Assembly: GCF_014647875.1 (NCBI RefSeq) | Contig: NZ_BMQA01000006.1 | Location: 305,391 to 369,390, forward strand | Origin: Streptomyces brasiliensis | GTDB lineage: Bacteria > Actinomycetota > Actinomycetes > Streptomycetales > Streptomycetaceae | Length of the DNA: 64,000 nucleotides | Direction of reading: 5' to 3' | In this document: in pieces, positions 38,693 to 47,395 of the stretch | Layout: every line of letters begins with the position of its first letter | Position numbering within the stretch: position 1 is the first letter of the stretch | The notes under the pieces: model-generated | What the model was told of the DNA's origin: nothing | Databases searched by the model: none | Seen by the model: only the letters and a program-made list of their open reading frames with translations | Translations under genes and position numbers: made by a program

Positions 38693-38698
38693 TAGCAT
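38693..38698 (+). promoter_or_regulatory. -10 element for leaderless nmtR transcript
   Basis: TAGCAT fits TANNNT and lies exactly 6 bases before ATG 38705, where no ribosome site is seen. This is the layout of leaderless actinobacterial genes. Confidence 0.6.
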
Positions 38699-38704
38699 GG
38701 GCGC

Positions 38705-39109
38705 ATGGGTCATGGAGCCGCACAGCCAGCCGGAGGCATCCCCCGCGCACGCCTGGACGCCGCAAATGCCGCCAAGGTCGCCACGACCCTCCAGGCCCTG
38801 GCCACTCCCTCGAGGCTGCTCATCCTGGCGCGGCTACGCGAGGGCCCCCTGCCGGCCACCGAACTGGCGGCGGAAGTCGGCATGGAGCAGTCCGCCTGCT
38901 CCCATCAACTTCGCTTGCTGCGCAACCTCGATCTCGTAGTCGGCACCCGTAAGGGCCGGTCGGTGGTGTACTCCCTCTACGACAACCACGTCGCCGAACT
39001 CCTCGACCAGGCCCTCTACCACGTCGAACACCTCCGCCTCGGTCTGAGCGACACTCCAGCCGTCTTTGCGGACCCGGAGACGGAGCCGGCCGCCGCTCCG
39101 AACGCCTGA
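38705..39109 (+). CDS. nmtR: ArsR/SmtB-family metal sensor, NmtR-like
   Basis: 134 residues. The winged helix contains ATELAAEVGMEQSACSHQLRLLR. The metal site of Mycobacterium tuberculosis NmtR (Ni/Co sensor) is reproduced: N-terminal Gly2-His3 and the alpha-5 set Asp93, His95, His106, His109 with the same spacing. Family knowledge predicts that apo-protein represses the divergent P1B-4 ATPase and releases DNA on Ni2+ or Co2+ binding. The C-terminal 20 residues are extra. Followed by a strong terminator. Confidence 0.9.
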   Translation: MGHGAAQPAGGIPRARLDAANAAKVATTLQALATPSRLLILARLREGPLPATELAAEVGMEQSACSHQLRLLRNLDLVVGTRKGRSVVYSLYDNHVAELLDQALYHVEHLRLGLSDTPAVFADPETEPAAAPNA

Positions 39110-39150
39110 CGCGGGACTGATCAGCCGAACCGCGACGAGCCCGCGAACAC

Positions 39151-39188
39151 CGATGAGCCCCTTCCCGGTCCAGGGAAGGGGCTCATCG
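39151..39188 (+). terminator. hairpin terminator of nmtR
   Basis: A perfect 16-bp stem (39151-39166 with 39173-39188) and a 6-base loop. It also marks the last recognisable chromosomal feature before the mobile region. Confidence 0.9.
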
Positions 39189-39225
39189 CTCGCACGTCCA
39201 GGTCCCCGCAGCGCCTTCCGGGACG

Positions 39226-39327
39226 TCAGTGCGTGTGACCGCTCGCAGCGGGCGTCGGACCAGCGTTCTTGAGCGTCAGAGGGAGCAACTTCTTGCCGGT
39301 CGGGCCGATTTGGATGGCCGTGTCCAT
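39226..39327 (-). CDS. peptide gene A, copy 1 (33 residues)
   Basis: ATG 39327 to TGA 39226. Contains MDTAIQIG, then [13 protein letters not shown], then a Pro/Ala linker and the C-terminal SGHTH. Five more copies lie in this window. Compared with copy 6 (63378-63479), most codon changes in the shared core are synonymous, which shows that this strand and frame are under protein selection. Unlike the other copies it has no gene B beyond it: the DNA to its left is the nmtR terminator. It sits directly upstream of, and divergent from, the serine integrase. Codons for Pro-Gln precede the ATG in five of six copies (Leu-Gln in copy 3), so translation may begin further upstream. Confidence 0.75.
   Translation of the reverse strand: MDTAIQIGPTGKKLLPLTLKNAGPTPAASGHTH
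39284..39306. repeat. 23-bp sequence identical to 62442-62464 (possible recombination end)
   Basis: The 23 bases inside A copy 1 recur exactly inside A copy 5, in the same orientation, 23,158 bases away; other A copies differ within it. It lies 70 bases before the integrase start, where the attachment site of a serine integrase element is expected. Could equally be shared ancestry of the A genes. Confidence 0.4.
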
Positions 39328-39375
39328 CTGAGGGCATATGGACACACGTTCAAAACCAGCTCTACGGTCGCATGT

Positions 39376-40989
39376 ATGGGGACACGTACACGCAAGCGCA
39401 CAGCGGCCGACCAAAGGCACTACTCGGTTGAAACCGAGTGGACTGACGCAGACCTCGCGCTCCTAGAGGAGCTCAAGCAGGCTGAGGCTCTACTCCCCGA
39501 GGATGCTCCTCGGGCTCTCTTATCCGTCCGCCTGTCCGTGCTGACGGACGAAACCACGTCGCCGGTACGGCAGGAGCTCGACCTTCGCATCCTGGCGAGG
39601 GAGCGAGGCTGCCGAGTCGTTGGCGTCGCTTCGGACCTGAACGTATCGGCAACGAAGGTTCCGCCGTGGAAGAGGAAGGAACTCGGCGACTGGCTGAACA
39701 ACCGCTCCCCCGAGTTCGACGAGCTCTTGTTCTGGAAGCTCGACCGCTTCGTACGCCGTCTCTCTGATCTCTCGACGATGATCGAGTGGAGCCTGAAGCG
39801 CGGGAAGAACCTGGTCTCCAAGAACGACAGCCTTGATCTCACGACGACCGCCGGAAAGATCATGGTCACGATCATTGGCGGTATCGCCGAGATTGAAGCG
39901 GCCAACACCTCTACCCGAGTCACGAGCCTGTGGGACTACGCGAAGACTCAGGAAGAGTGGATCATCGGCAAGCCAGCGTACGGCTACGTCACAGCTGAGG
40001 ACGACTCCGGCAAGCCCGTTCTCGCCATCGATCCGGACGCCTACATGGCACTGCACTGGGCGCGGTGCATGGCGCTTCGAGGACGCTCCGCCCGGTTCAT
40101 GGTGCGCTGCCTGAAGCGGTCCGGGCTCATGAGCCAGGGGCTCACCGTCGCAACGCTCCACCGCCGACTCCGTAACCCTGCGCTTCTCGGCCACCGGGTA
40201 GAGGAGGACAAACAAGGAGGGCAACGGCGCTCGAAGGCGATCCTCGGCAAGGACGGCAGGCCGATCAAGGTCGCTCCCCCGATCTTCACTGAGGAGGAGT
40301 TCGAGACCCTCGGCGCTGCGCTCGACAAGCGCAAGAAGAACCAGCCTCCGCGCCGTGTCGGCGGAGCGACTCAGTTCCTTGGTGTCCTCCTGTGCGCCGA
40401 CTGCAAGACGAACATGACCGTAAAGATCACGAACAACACGTACGGGACCTACCAGTACCTGAGGTGCCGCAACTGCAAGAGCGGCGGACTCGGTGCGCCC
40501 AACCCCAAGCGGGTCTACGAGCGCCTGGTGGAAGACGTGCTAAAGGTCCTCGGTGACTTCCCGGTGCAGGTTCGCCAGTACGCCGAGGGTGCCGACGTGC
40601 GGCGGGAGATCAAGCGACTCCAAGAGTCCATCGCTCTCTACATGAAGGAGCTCGAACCCGGAGGCCGGTACGCGAAGACCCGGTTCACCAAGGAGCAGGC
40701 AGAGGCGACACTCGACAAGCTCATCGGGGAGTTGGAAGCCATCGACCCCGAGACGGCGAAGGACCGATGGATCAACGTCCACGGCGGTAAGACCTTCCGC
40801 GAGCACTGGCAGGAAGGCGGCATGGAAGCCATGTCCTCAGACCTGTACCGAGTCGGCATCCGGTGCGAGGTCACCCGCACGAAGGTGCCGAAGGTCCGTG
40901 CCCCGAAGGTCCACCTTCGCCTCTTGATCCCGAAGGACGTACGCGAACGGCTCGTGATCCGACAGGACGACTTCGCGGACGCTCTCTGA
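39376..40989 (+). CDS. int: large serine recombinase (integrase)
   Basis: 537 residues. The resolvase domain holds the catalytic Ser54 in VRLSVLTDETTSP, then FWKLDRFVRRLSD and a recombinase domain (GYVTAEDD, RNPALLGHRVEED). The zinc ribbon has CADC and CRNC, followed by a coiled coil. Such enzymes integrate phages and ICEs at short sites without host factors. ATG 39376 gives the normal N-terminus; the in-frame extension upstream is A copy 1 read antisense. Its codon use is less GC-biased than the left-hand genes. It converges on the replication genes. Confidence 0.93.
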   Translation: MGTRTRKRTAADQRHYSVETEWTDADLALLEELKQAEALLPEDAPRALLSVRLSVLTDETTSPVRQELDLRILARERGCRVVGVASDLNVSATKVPPWKRKELGDWLNNRSPEFDELLFWKLDRFVRRLSDLSTMIEWSLKRGKNLVSKNDSLDLTTTAGKIMVTIIGGIAEIEAANTSTRVTSLWDYAKTQEEWIIGKPAYGYVTAEDDSGKPVLAIDPDAYMALHWARCMALRGRSARFMVRCLKRSGLMSQGLTVATLHRRLRNPALLGHRVEEDKQGGQRRSKAILGKDGRPIKVAPPIFTEEEFETLGAALDKRKKNQPPRRVGGATQFLGVLLCADCKTNMTVKITNNTYGTYQYLRCRNCKSGGLGAPNPKRVYERLVEDVLKVLGDFPVQVRQYAEGADVRREIKRLQESIALYMKELEPGGRYAKTRFTKEQAEATLDKLIGELEAIDPETAKDRWINVHGGKTFREHWQEGGMEAMSSDLYRVGIRCEVTRTKVPKVRAPKVHLRLLIPKDVRERLVIRQDDFADAL

Positions 40990-41013
40990 CCACGGCCGAC
41001 CAACAACATGTAC

Positions 41014-41050
41014 AAAGCCGCCTACCCGGGACCTGCGGGGAGGCGGCTTT
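41014..41050. terminator. bidirectional terminator between integrase and replication genes
   Basis: A perfect 10-bp stem AAAGCCGCCT / AGGCGGCTTT (41014-41023 with 41041-41050) with T runs on either side. Confidence 0.85.
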
Positions 41051-41055
41051 TCGTC

Positions 41056-41178
41056 TCACGAGAACCACGAAGCGGGATCGAACGGTGTTTCCGTACCGTC
41101 GTCATCCACGATCACAATTTCACTCTCGATCAGGCTTGTGTCCCCCTCCTTTGAGTAGGCATGCAGGGCAGAGCGCAC
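41056..41178 (-). CDS. small acidic protein between repSA and the integrase (possible excision factor position)
   Basis: 40 residues from GTG 41178: RSALHAYSKEGDTSLIESE then IVIVDDDGTETPFDPASWFS. The frame has normal-looking codons, but there is no strong ribosome site. In AICEs the excisionase gene usually lies here; this protein shows no HTH, so a role as recombination directionality factor is only a positional guess. Confidence 0.45.
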   Translation of the reverse strand: MRSALHAYSKEGDTSLIESEIVIVDDDGTETPFDPASWFS

Positions 41179-41191
41179 GGGTTGCCGAGGC

Positions 41192-42696
41192 TCAGGGGCG
41201 GGAAGCGCGGTTATCAGCCCCACCCCCTTCCTGAATCGCCTCCGTCCCGAGCCGCCGGGACTCTGCAAGGTCCTCCGCGATTCCAGCGGCGATGAGTGCG
41301 GCGCCAGGGGTGAGGCCGGACCCGACGTAGCGCCATTGCCGTTCGGTGGCTGCGTCGGGGGTGTCGGTGTGGCCCAGGTGTTGGGCGCGTTCGGCGCGCA
41401 GTGCCGCGTATGTCGTCGAGTAGGCGCGGGATTTGGTGAGGATGTGGCCCCGGTAGCCGAGGGTGTGGGCCCAGGCGCGGAGGCGGAGGGGTGCGTACTC
41501 GGGGAGGCCGCCGAGGTGCCAGCAGGTGTGCATGAGGGTGCGGACGTGTTCGCTGACGGGGGCGGATTCGATGTCGGCCCAGGTGGTGAGTGAGTGGTCG
41601 AGGCCGGCGCCGGTTTCACTCGCGCCTTTGGTCACGTACTTGGCCACGTATGCGGCCACGGCGTCATCATTGGGTCCGTCGCCATCGGCGCGCAGCGGTC
41701 GAGCGTCGACCTGGGCACCCCAGCGCAAGGCCAACTCGCCCACGGCCCGGCTGTGGGGCGTTCGGACCAGGACCCGCCCGGCGGATGCGCGTACGGCGTC
41801 GGTGAGTAGTTCCGCTGTGCCCCAGGCCGGGGGTTCGTCGTCAGGTCCGTTCGGGCCGTCGAGGCGGACGACGGCGTGTACGTGGACGGCCGCGCGTTTC
41901 TGGTACTCGGCGACGCGGGCGAAGGACAACCGTGCGTGCCGGGCGAAGCGGGACTGTACGAGACCGACCGAGGAGGCGAGGCGGCGGCGGACGTCGATGA
42001 CGAAGCGGTCCCAGAGCTTGGAGGCGTGTGCGTGCCACAGGACGTGGGCTGTGTAGTCGTAGCAGTCAGGGCACAGCGGTTGGCCCACGGCGGGAGCGTC
42101 GGGCGCGTGGACGACCGCGCAGCCGAGGGGGCGTCCGTGTTCGCAGGTGCCGCCGTCGCGGCGGGGACGGCACAACTCCCCTGCACGGTGAACGGGCCCG
42201 AAGGACGGTGCGGTGAGCGTGACGAAGAGCCGTGGGCGGTGGCGGACAGTATCGGGGATGTTCTTGCCGCCGAGGAGGCCAGCGCGGACGAGGTGGTACG
42301 TGTCTCCGGCGTGGAGGCGGGAGCAGGCGGGGCAGACAGTGGCCCGCCGGTTGCGGCAGCGGACGAGGAGGCGTTCGCCTGGCTCATGGCGGGTGTCGTA
42401 GTGGTGGAGGATTTCGCCGGTTGCACCGTCAAGCGTGGTGGTGAAGCCGGAGAGATGGATGGGATGAGAGCAACCGCCGGTGCCGGTGATCTGCGCCAAG
42501 AGGCGAGGAAACGTGGGGTCTTGGGCGAGGCGGATTGCGTCGCGGTCTGCTTCGGGCAGCTGACGCAGGCGCGCCGCGCGGTCGAGGACGGCGCGCCTGT
42601 CAGCCGGGGTGAACTCCGGGGTGATGGTGGTGACCTTCCGGGGTGGGCCGCCGAAGCAGCACGGGTGATGGTGGGTGGTGGCGCGGTGTCGGTCAT
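41192..42696 (-). CDS. repSA: RepSA-type rolling-circle replication initiator, apparent N-terminal frameshift
   Basis: The main frame (to 41192) has C-terminal replication initiator features: a Cys-rich stretch (TVCPACSRLHAGDTYHL), the HUH metal motif VHVHAVVRLDG, and the catalytic region VAAYVAKYVTKG. The expected N-terminus MTDTAPPPTITRAAS begins at ATG 42696 but in another frame; the match returns at VTTITPEFTPADRRAVLDR near 42630. No ATG, GTG or TTG occurs in the main frame before TTG 42499. So either one indel near 42635-42650 breaks the gene or a base-call error exists. RepSA replicates AICEs such as pSAM2. Confidence 0.85.
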
Positions 42697-42733
42697 GGGG
42701 TTCGCCTCCGTGGCGTGGCTGGTGGTGGGTGGT

Positions 42734-42847
42734 TCAGCGGATGGTTCCGGTGCCTCGGCAGATACGGCAGCGGCGCAGCCGTCCGGTCCAGGTCCTGCGG
42801 GCGCCGTCGCCCTTGCAGTGGGGGCACCTCACGCGGGGCATGGGCAT
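42734..42847 (-). CDS. 37-residue zinc-finger-like protein
   Basis: MPMPRVRCPHCKGDGARR and CRICRGTGTIR: two CxxCxGxG units like those of DnaJ zinc domains. Lies between the Spd-like gene and repSA, where small mobile-element genes of this type occur in Streptomyces AICEs. ATG 42847 or 42841. Confidence 0.7.
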   Translation of the reverse strand: MPMPRVRCPHCKGDGARRTWTGRLRRCRICRGTGTIR

Positions 42848-42863
42848 GGTCGAGTCCCTTCGC

Positions 42864-43061
42864 TCAGGTGTGGGAGAAGCCGCTGATGACCCAGGTGACG
42901 AGGCCGTGGACGGTGAAGATCACGGGGGTCTGGCCGAGGTAGACGCCGAAGAGGCCGACACAGACCGCTTCCCAGGCGCGGACGTCGCGGGAGCGGACGA
43001 GGAGGACGGTGATGATCCCGAAGATCACCGCGAATGTGAACGCCGTTCCTTCGCTGATCAC
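42864..43061 (-). CDS. small two-helix membrane protein (Spd-like position)
   Basis: 65 residues: AFTFAVIFGIITVLLV and AVCVGLFGVYLGQTPVIF helices. GTG 43061 overlaps the TraB stop by 4 bases and has GGAGAG 5 bases upstream, so it is coupled to traB. By position and build it may act in intramycelial spread as the Spd proteins do. Confidence 0.75.
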   Translation of the reverse strand: MISEGTAFTFAVIFGIITVLLVRSRDVRAWEAVCVGLFGVYLGQTPVIFTVHGLVTWVISGFSHT

Positions 43062-44359
43062 TTGTTCTCTCCTTCCAGAGCGGCCAGGGCGTGGTCTATG
43101 GCGGGCAGTTGCGGTGTCATCGCGCCGTACTTGCGGGCCGTCGATACGGCCTCTTCGGTGGGGGTGAGGTGGGAGCGGGCGCGGCTCCAGCCGCCGTCCG
43201 GACCGGTGCACACGGCCACGCCGCGTTCGTCGGCGGTGATGGACTGGGCGACGGCCACGGCGTCCTTGTTGAGGTCGCCCAGGGCCATCTCCGCCGTACC
43301 GGGGTCGTTGACGCGGTGGCAGATGCGGCCGCCGAGTTGGGCGCGCAGGGCGGTGACGCCGGGGCCGAGGTCGGAGCCGACGCGTTGGCCGGCCACCACC
43401 AGGTGGATGCCGAGGGCGGCACCGAGTTGTGCGAGGCGGAGCAGGAGTGTGGAGCACTGCTCGGCCTCTGCCTTGCCCTCGCGGGTGCCGTCGGACAGGT
43501 ACAGTTCGGCGATCTCGTCGACGATCACGACCACCGGTACCGGACGCAGCTTGTCCGGCAGCTCCCAGATGGAGCGCACCCCGGCCGACCGGCAGGCGCT
43601 CATCCGGTCCTGCATGTCGATGACCAGGGCGGAGAGCACGGCGACCGCCTCACGCCTGCACGTGGCCAGCGCGCTCAGCCGTCCGGCGAACAGGCCCAGT
43701 TCCATGCCGCCCTTGCAGTCGATGCCGACCAGGGCGACCGGCTGAGTAGCCAGCTGTGTGATCAGCCGGGCGAGCAGGGTGGACTTACCGGATCGGGTGG
43801 CTCCGGCGATCAGCCAGTGCGGCACGAGCCGCAGGTTCATCACCCAGGCGCCGCCGCTCTCCAGCGCCCCGATGAGCGCCGACAGCAGCTCGACGTGGGC
43901 CGTGGCTAAGCCGGGCCGCTGAAGCGGGTCCGTGGCCGTCGCGGTCAGCAGTACGAGACCGCGTTCCGGGGAGGTGACGCGGACCGCGTGGACCTTCCAC
44001 GCGTGCACCAGCGCATCCGCCGCCTTCATGTACGTGGCCGGGGTCTGGCCCGCGTGCAGCCGCACCACGAGCGTCAGGCCCAGGCTCGTGGCGCGGGGGA
44101 AGGAGATTCGCGGCGCCACCGGCCGCAGAGGGTCCCCCTTGACGACCAGGTCGCCGAGCAGCCCTCGCGGGGGACGCCGGGACACGGAGAGGTCGTTGAG
44201 CATGGCCACCTTGCGCCACGTTGCGATGACCCGCCAGGCCGTGACGGGGTAACCGACGAGGTACCAGTGCCAGGCGGGGCGATGCCGGCGCACGAGGTCG
44301 CCGACAACGAGCACCCAGGCCAGCACCGCCAGGGCGAAGGCGAGGAACACCGGTCCCAT
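43058..44359 (-). CDS. traB: TraB-type FtsK/SpoIIIE conjugative DNA translocase
   Basis: 433 residues. Two N-terminal membrane helices, then Walker A GATRSGKST, Walker B VVVIVDEIAELY, and the RecA-core AGQRVGSDLGPGVTALRAQLGGRI. Actinomycete TraB hexamers move double-stranded plasmid or AICE DNA between mycelia. ATG 44359 overlaps the preceding stop (TGATG), so it is translationally coupled to the SCO3933-like gene. Confidence 0.93.
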   Translation of the reverse strand: MGPVFLAFALAVLAWVLVVGDLVRRHRPAWHWYLVGYPVTAWRVIATWRKVAMLNDLSVSRRPPRGLLGDLVVKGDPLRPVAPRISFPRATSLGLTLVVRLHAGQTPATYMKAADALVHAWKVHAVRVTSPERGLVLLTATATDPLQRPGLATAHVELLSALIGALESGGAWVMNLRLVPHWLIAGATRSGKSTLLARLITQLATQPVALVGIDCKGGMELGLFAGRLSALATCRREAVAVLSALVIDMQDRMSACRSAGVRSIWELPDKLRPVPVVVIVDEIAELYLSDGTREGKAEAEQCSTLLLRLAQLGAALGIHLVVAGQRVGSDLGPGVTALRAQLGGRICHRVNDPGTAEMALGDLNKDAVAVAQSITADERGVAVCTGPDGGWSRARSHLTPTEEAVSTARKYGAMTPQLPAIDHALAALEGENK

Positions 44360-44706
44360 CAGGCGCCACCGCCCTTGACCTGCCCAGCCGTGGCCTGCAC
44401 GGGTGTGATCGCGTCGGCGCGGAAGCTGACGCCGTGCCGGTCGCCCATCGACCAGACGAACGCCGTCAGGCCGGTGACCTTGACGATCTGTCCTTCCTCG
44501 ATGCCCTTGGGGGCACCGCTGACGGCGATCTCGATGACGGAGATACGCCGCCCGTCCTGCCGCACGGTGACGGCCACGGTCCAGACCGGGTTGCCGTCCC
44601 GGTCCCTCTTCACCTCCTGCGTCTCGGAGTTCGTGATCTTCGCTTCCGGCGCGATGGCGCACCGCAGTACGCCCAGCCGCGCCGTGTCCACGGGAATGGA
44701 CTGCAT
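44359..44706 (-). CDS. SCO3933-family regulatory protein
   Basis: 115 residues: MQSIPVDTARLGVLRCA, DGNPVWTVAVTVRQDGRR, VIEIAVSGAPKGIEEGQIVKVTGL. The family sits directly before traB in many Streptomyces integrative elements and resembles single-strand-binding or Pra-like folds in size. First gene of the leftward rep-transfer operon, divergent from the GntR repressor. Confidence 0.8.
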   Translation of the reverse strand: MQSIPVDTARLGVLRCAIAPEAKITNSETQEVKRDRDGNPVWTVAVTVRQDGRRISVIEIAVSGAPKGIEEGQIVKVTGLTAFVWSMGDRHGVSFRADAITPVQATAGQVKGGGA

Positions 44707-44874
44707 TTCGTTGGCCTCCTTGGCCAGTCAGGACGCCAGCTCTCACGCTGACGTCACTTGTCCTAACGAGTTACGACTATGAAGTCCTGTACGGCAGCGG
44801 TGCAACTACTTATGCTGACGAGTGATGTCGCGCGTGCGACGTGCCTACAACGCCGACCCGTCGGAGATGCCCAG

Positions 44875-45654
44875 ATGTCGGAGATCCAGCGCCCCGGAGC
44901 CCTCTACCAGCAGGTAGCCGCCGCGATCCGAGCGGCGATCCTGTCCGGCGAGTTCGCGCCTGACTCCTTGCTGCCATCCGAAGCCCAGCTCATGGCCCGT
45001 TACGGCGTCTCCCGCCCCACCGTGCGCAACGCCATCGCGGCACTGCGCGCGGAAGGACTCATCGACGTCCGCCACGGCAAGGGCAGCTTCGTACGCTCCA
45101 GCGGACACCCCGTCCTCACCATCGAGCGCCGCATCAGCCGAACCACCGAGGGCACGTTCGTGATGCCCAACGGCGACATCTGGCAGGAAGCCGAACAGCC
45201 GAGCACCTACCGCACCCGCACCACCAAGGACACCGGCCGACTCCTCCAACTCGACGAGGAAGAGGCCCTGTTCGGCTGCGACCGACTGCTCATCGACCCC
45301 AGCACCGGCACGCGCGTCATGCATCGCACGCTGATCCCCTTCGAGGTCGCTGAAGCCGTTCCGCTCCTCGGCAAGGAGCCGTGCAAGCCACCGGCCGCGA
45401 TCTACCGGGTGCTCACCACGGCCGGATACACCCTGTCGTGGACCGAGACCGTACGCGCGCACATGCCACTGCCCGACGAGCGCACCACGCTCCGCCTCCC
45501 CGACGCGACCCCGGTCCTGCACGTGGCCCGCACCGCACACGGCACCGACGACAGCCCGCTGTTCCTCGAAGAACTCCGCTTCGGTGCCGACCGTGCCGAA
45601 CTCGCCTACCGGATCACCGCCGACGAACAGCCCGCGCGACGCCCCCGCGGCTGA
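44875..45654 (+). CDS. GntR/HutC-family transcriptional repressor (KorSA-like)
   Basis: 259 residues from ATG 44875 (GGAG 7 bases upstream). HTH LMARYGVSRPTVRNAIAALRAEGLI and a UTRA effector domain (HRTLIPFEVAEAVPLL, LHVARTAHG). KorSA of pSAM2 is a GntR protein that represses pra and itself. This one faces the transfer operon across 168 bases and should control it. The intergenic region contains ACGAGTTACGAC and CTGACGAGTG-like partial repeats as candidate operators. Confidence 0.9.
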   Translation: MSEIQRPGALYQQVAAAIRAAILSGEFAPDSLLPSEAQLMARYGVSRPTVRNAIAALRAEGLIDVRHGKGSFVRSSGHPVLTIERRISRTTEGTFVMPNGDIWQEAEQPSTYRTRTTKDTGRLLQLDEEEALFGCDRLLIDPSTGTRVMHRTLIPFEVAEAVPLLGKEPCKPPAAIYRVLTTAGYTLSWTETVRAHMPLPDERTTLRLPDATPVLHVARTAHGTDDSPLFLEELRFGADRAELAYRITADEQPARRPRG

Positions 45655-46022
45655 GCGCCGACGAGGATCGGTCGAAACAGCCTTCACTTCCTCAAGGGCG
45701 CGCCTTCGGCGCGCCGGGGCGCCCGGCCGCCCCGGCCGGGCGTGCGGCGTGCCCGCCGGTCCCGTCCGGACGGCCGGCACCCCGCACCACAGCACGCCCG
45801 AGGAGTCGACGCGACGACCGGCCATCGACTCGGAGCGCCGGGCAATGCCGGCATTGCCGAGCAAGAACAGGCAAGCGTGGTTACTCCCGGTGGGTAGCTG
45901 AGCGAGACATACGCGCACCAGCCCGTTCGCCACACGGCGTCGTCGTGGCGGACTGTCTGCGGCCGAGGCATCAGGCACAGCAGGAGGTGACCCAGCGAGG
46001 TGAACACAGGCGCCGCACCCCC
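45655..46022. other. intergenic stretch with tandem hairpins, otherwise empty
   Basis: 368 bases after the GntR gene. Two hairpins at 45697-45742 end the GntR transcript. The remaining 280 bases contain no frame that I can support. Confidence 0.6.
45697..45742 (+). terminator. double hairpin terminator
   Basis: Hairpin one: GGCGCGCC (45697-45704) with its complement 45708-45715, loop TTC. Hairpin two: 45720-45728 with 45734-45742, 9 bp. Both directly follow the GntR gene. Confidence 0.75.
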
Positions 46023-46442
46023 TCACACCGCACCACCGTGACCATCCGCGTGCGCCTCCAGGAGCTGGGCGAGCCGCTCCACCGCGCCGGGCCAACCGGC
46101 CAGCCGGACGACACCGCGCCCGTCCTCGTTCGTCGAGGCGACGGCTCGCAGGGCGGACAGCTCGAAGCCAGCACCCAGAAGTGCACGGTTCAAGCGGTCG
46201 GCAGCCTCGCGCGCCTCACGCCACCCCGCGATGTAGTCGACGCCGGACACCCACAGACTCGAGTCCGCGCCCGGTACGTCGAGACCGTCACTCAGCCAGC
46301 CCTCACCCGAGCCAGTCACCTTGTCCACCTCTGCCCTGATCTCGTAACGGATCGTCAACTTCCTTGGGCCAGGTCCGGAATGCAGCACGACGGCCCCGGT
46401 ACCATCAGGCACCGGGAACCGTCGCGTTCCCAGCCGGGTCAC
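46023..46442 (-). CDS. hypothetical protein, 139 residues
   Basis: GTG 46442; contains KLTIRYEIRAEVDKVTGSGEGWLSDGLDVPGADSSLWVSGVDY and a helical C-terminal half. Unknown family, soluble, acidic. It is divergent or separate from the neighbours and typical of accessory Streptomyces DNA. Confidence 0.65.
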   Translation of the reverse strand: MTRLGTRRFPVPDGTGAVVLHSGPGPRKLTIRYEIRAEVDKVTGSGEGWLSDGLDVPGADSSLWVSGVDYIAGWREAREAADRLNRALLGAGFELSALRAVASTNEDGRGVVRLAGWPGAVERLAQLLEAHADGHGGAV

Positions 46443-46639
46443 CCTTCGCTTACCAGGGCAGATGGGGTGGCCCGGCCTATATGGGGATGTGAAGCGCGGC
46501 CCCTCATGCGGGAGGGGAGCCCCCGGACGTCCGAGAGGCCGCGCCCCTGTGGCCGGAGTGGTCAGACTCCGGCCAGTGACCGAATCGCCGCCCGCTCCCG
46601 ATCGCGAGGGAACAGATAGGGGCGGCGATCCGGCGTCTG

Positions 46640-47197
46640 TCAGGCCGAGAGTTCGGCCCTGGACTCGTCAAGATCGAAGCGGGACCACACGGTCTTGCCG
46701 CCTCTCTCGTCCGGCGTCCACCACAGCGCCGTCGCGAGCCGCTGCACGATGAGCAGGCCACGGCCGGAATCCGGCAACACAGCCTCGGACAGCTCTCCCA
46801 CCAATCCCGGCGTGAACGCCTCACCCGCCGGAAGCAGCGGAGGCGTCGAGTCCTCATCGGAGACCCCGATGAACAGCCACTTCGGATACTTCTTGAACGT
46901 CACGTCGATGCGCCGACAGGAGCCGGGCAGAGCCCGACGCCGGTCCGGCACCGCGTGGTTTACCACGTTCCCAACCAGCTCCGAGACCACAAGCTGTGCG
47001 TCGTCCGCAAGGTGACCGGCGCCGACGCCCCGCAGGAACACGGCCGTCATCTCGCGCGCCACGCGTGCCGTGTCACCGAACTCCGCAAAGACCGTGAGCG
47101 TCAGAAAGTGCCCGTCGGACGACGGGTCCGGCGCCACAAACCAGTGAGCGAAGGCGTCCAACTCACCACCCACGCGCTTGAGTTTCCCCGCGTCCAT
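46640..47197 (-). CDS. HATPase anti-sigma-type ATP-binding protein
   Basis: 185 residues. N box VVSELVGNVVNHAV and G boxes SDEDSTPPLLP, GRGLLIVQRLA define the RsbW/SpoIIAB-like histidine-kinase ATPase fold common in Streptomyces. ATG 47197 has GGAAGGGA upstream. It stands divergent from a TPR-containing regulator (47396), a frequent pair. Confidence 0.88.
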   Translation of the reverse strand: MDAGKLKRVGGELDAFAHWFVAPDPSSDGHFLTLTVFAEFGDTARVAREMTAVFLRGVGAGHLADDAQLVVSELVGNVVNHAVPDRRRALPGSCRRIDVTFKKYPKWLFIGVSDEDSTPPLLPAGEAFTPGLVGELSEAVLPDSGRGLLIVQRLATALWWTPDERGGKTVWSRFDLDESRAELSA

Positions 47198-47395
47198 TCG
47201 CGTTCCCTTCCGAGCCGTCGACACCGGTTGCTGCACGCAAGCCAGTACACGGCGACGAGCCCGTGACCGGGAGCGTTCACCAGGGGGTTCAGATGAACAC
47301 GGGCAAAGGCAAAGGGGGTTCACGAATGAACCCCCAGGGCAAGCAAGCTGTGACACGATGAACACTCGCCGTCATTCTCGGGTTGGCAGGGGAGC

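Noticed and set aside
39229..39375. N-terminal extension of the serine integrase by 49 residues
   Set aside because: The extension is the antisense of A copy 1 and carries no recombinase homology; the normal N-terminus begins at 39376.
45740..46010. Minus-strand frame of about 107 codons after the GntR gene
   Set aside because: Arg/Pro-rich composition, overlaps terminator hairpins and lacks a ribosome site.
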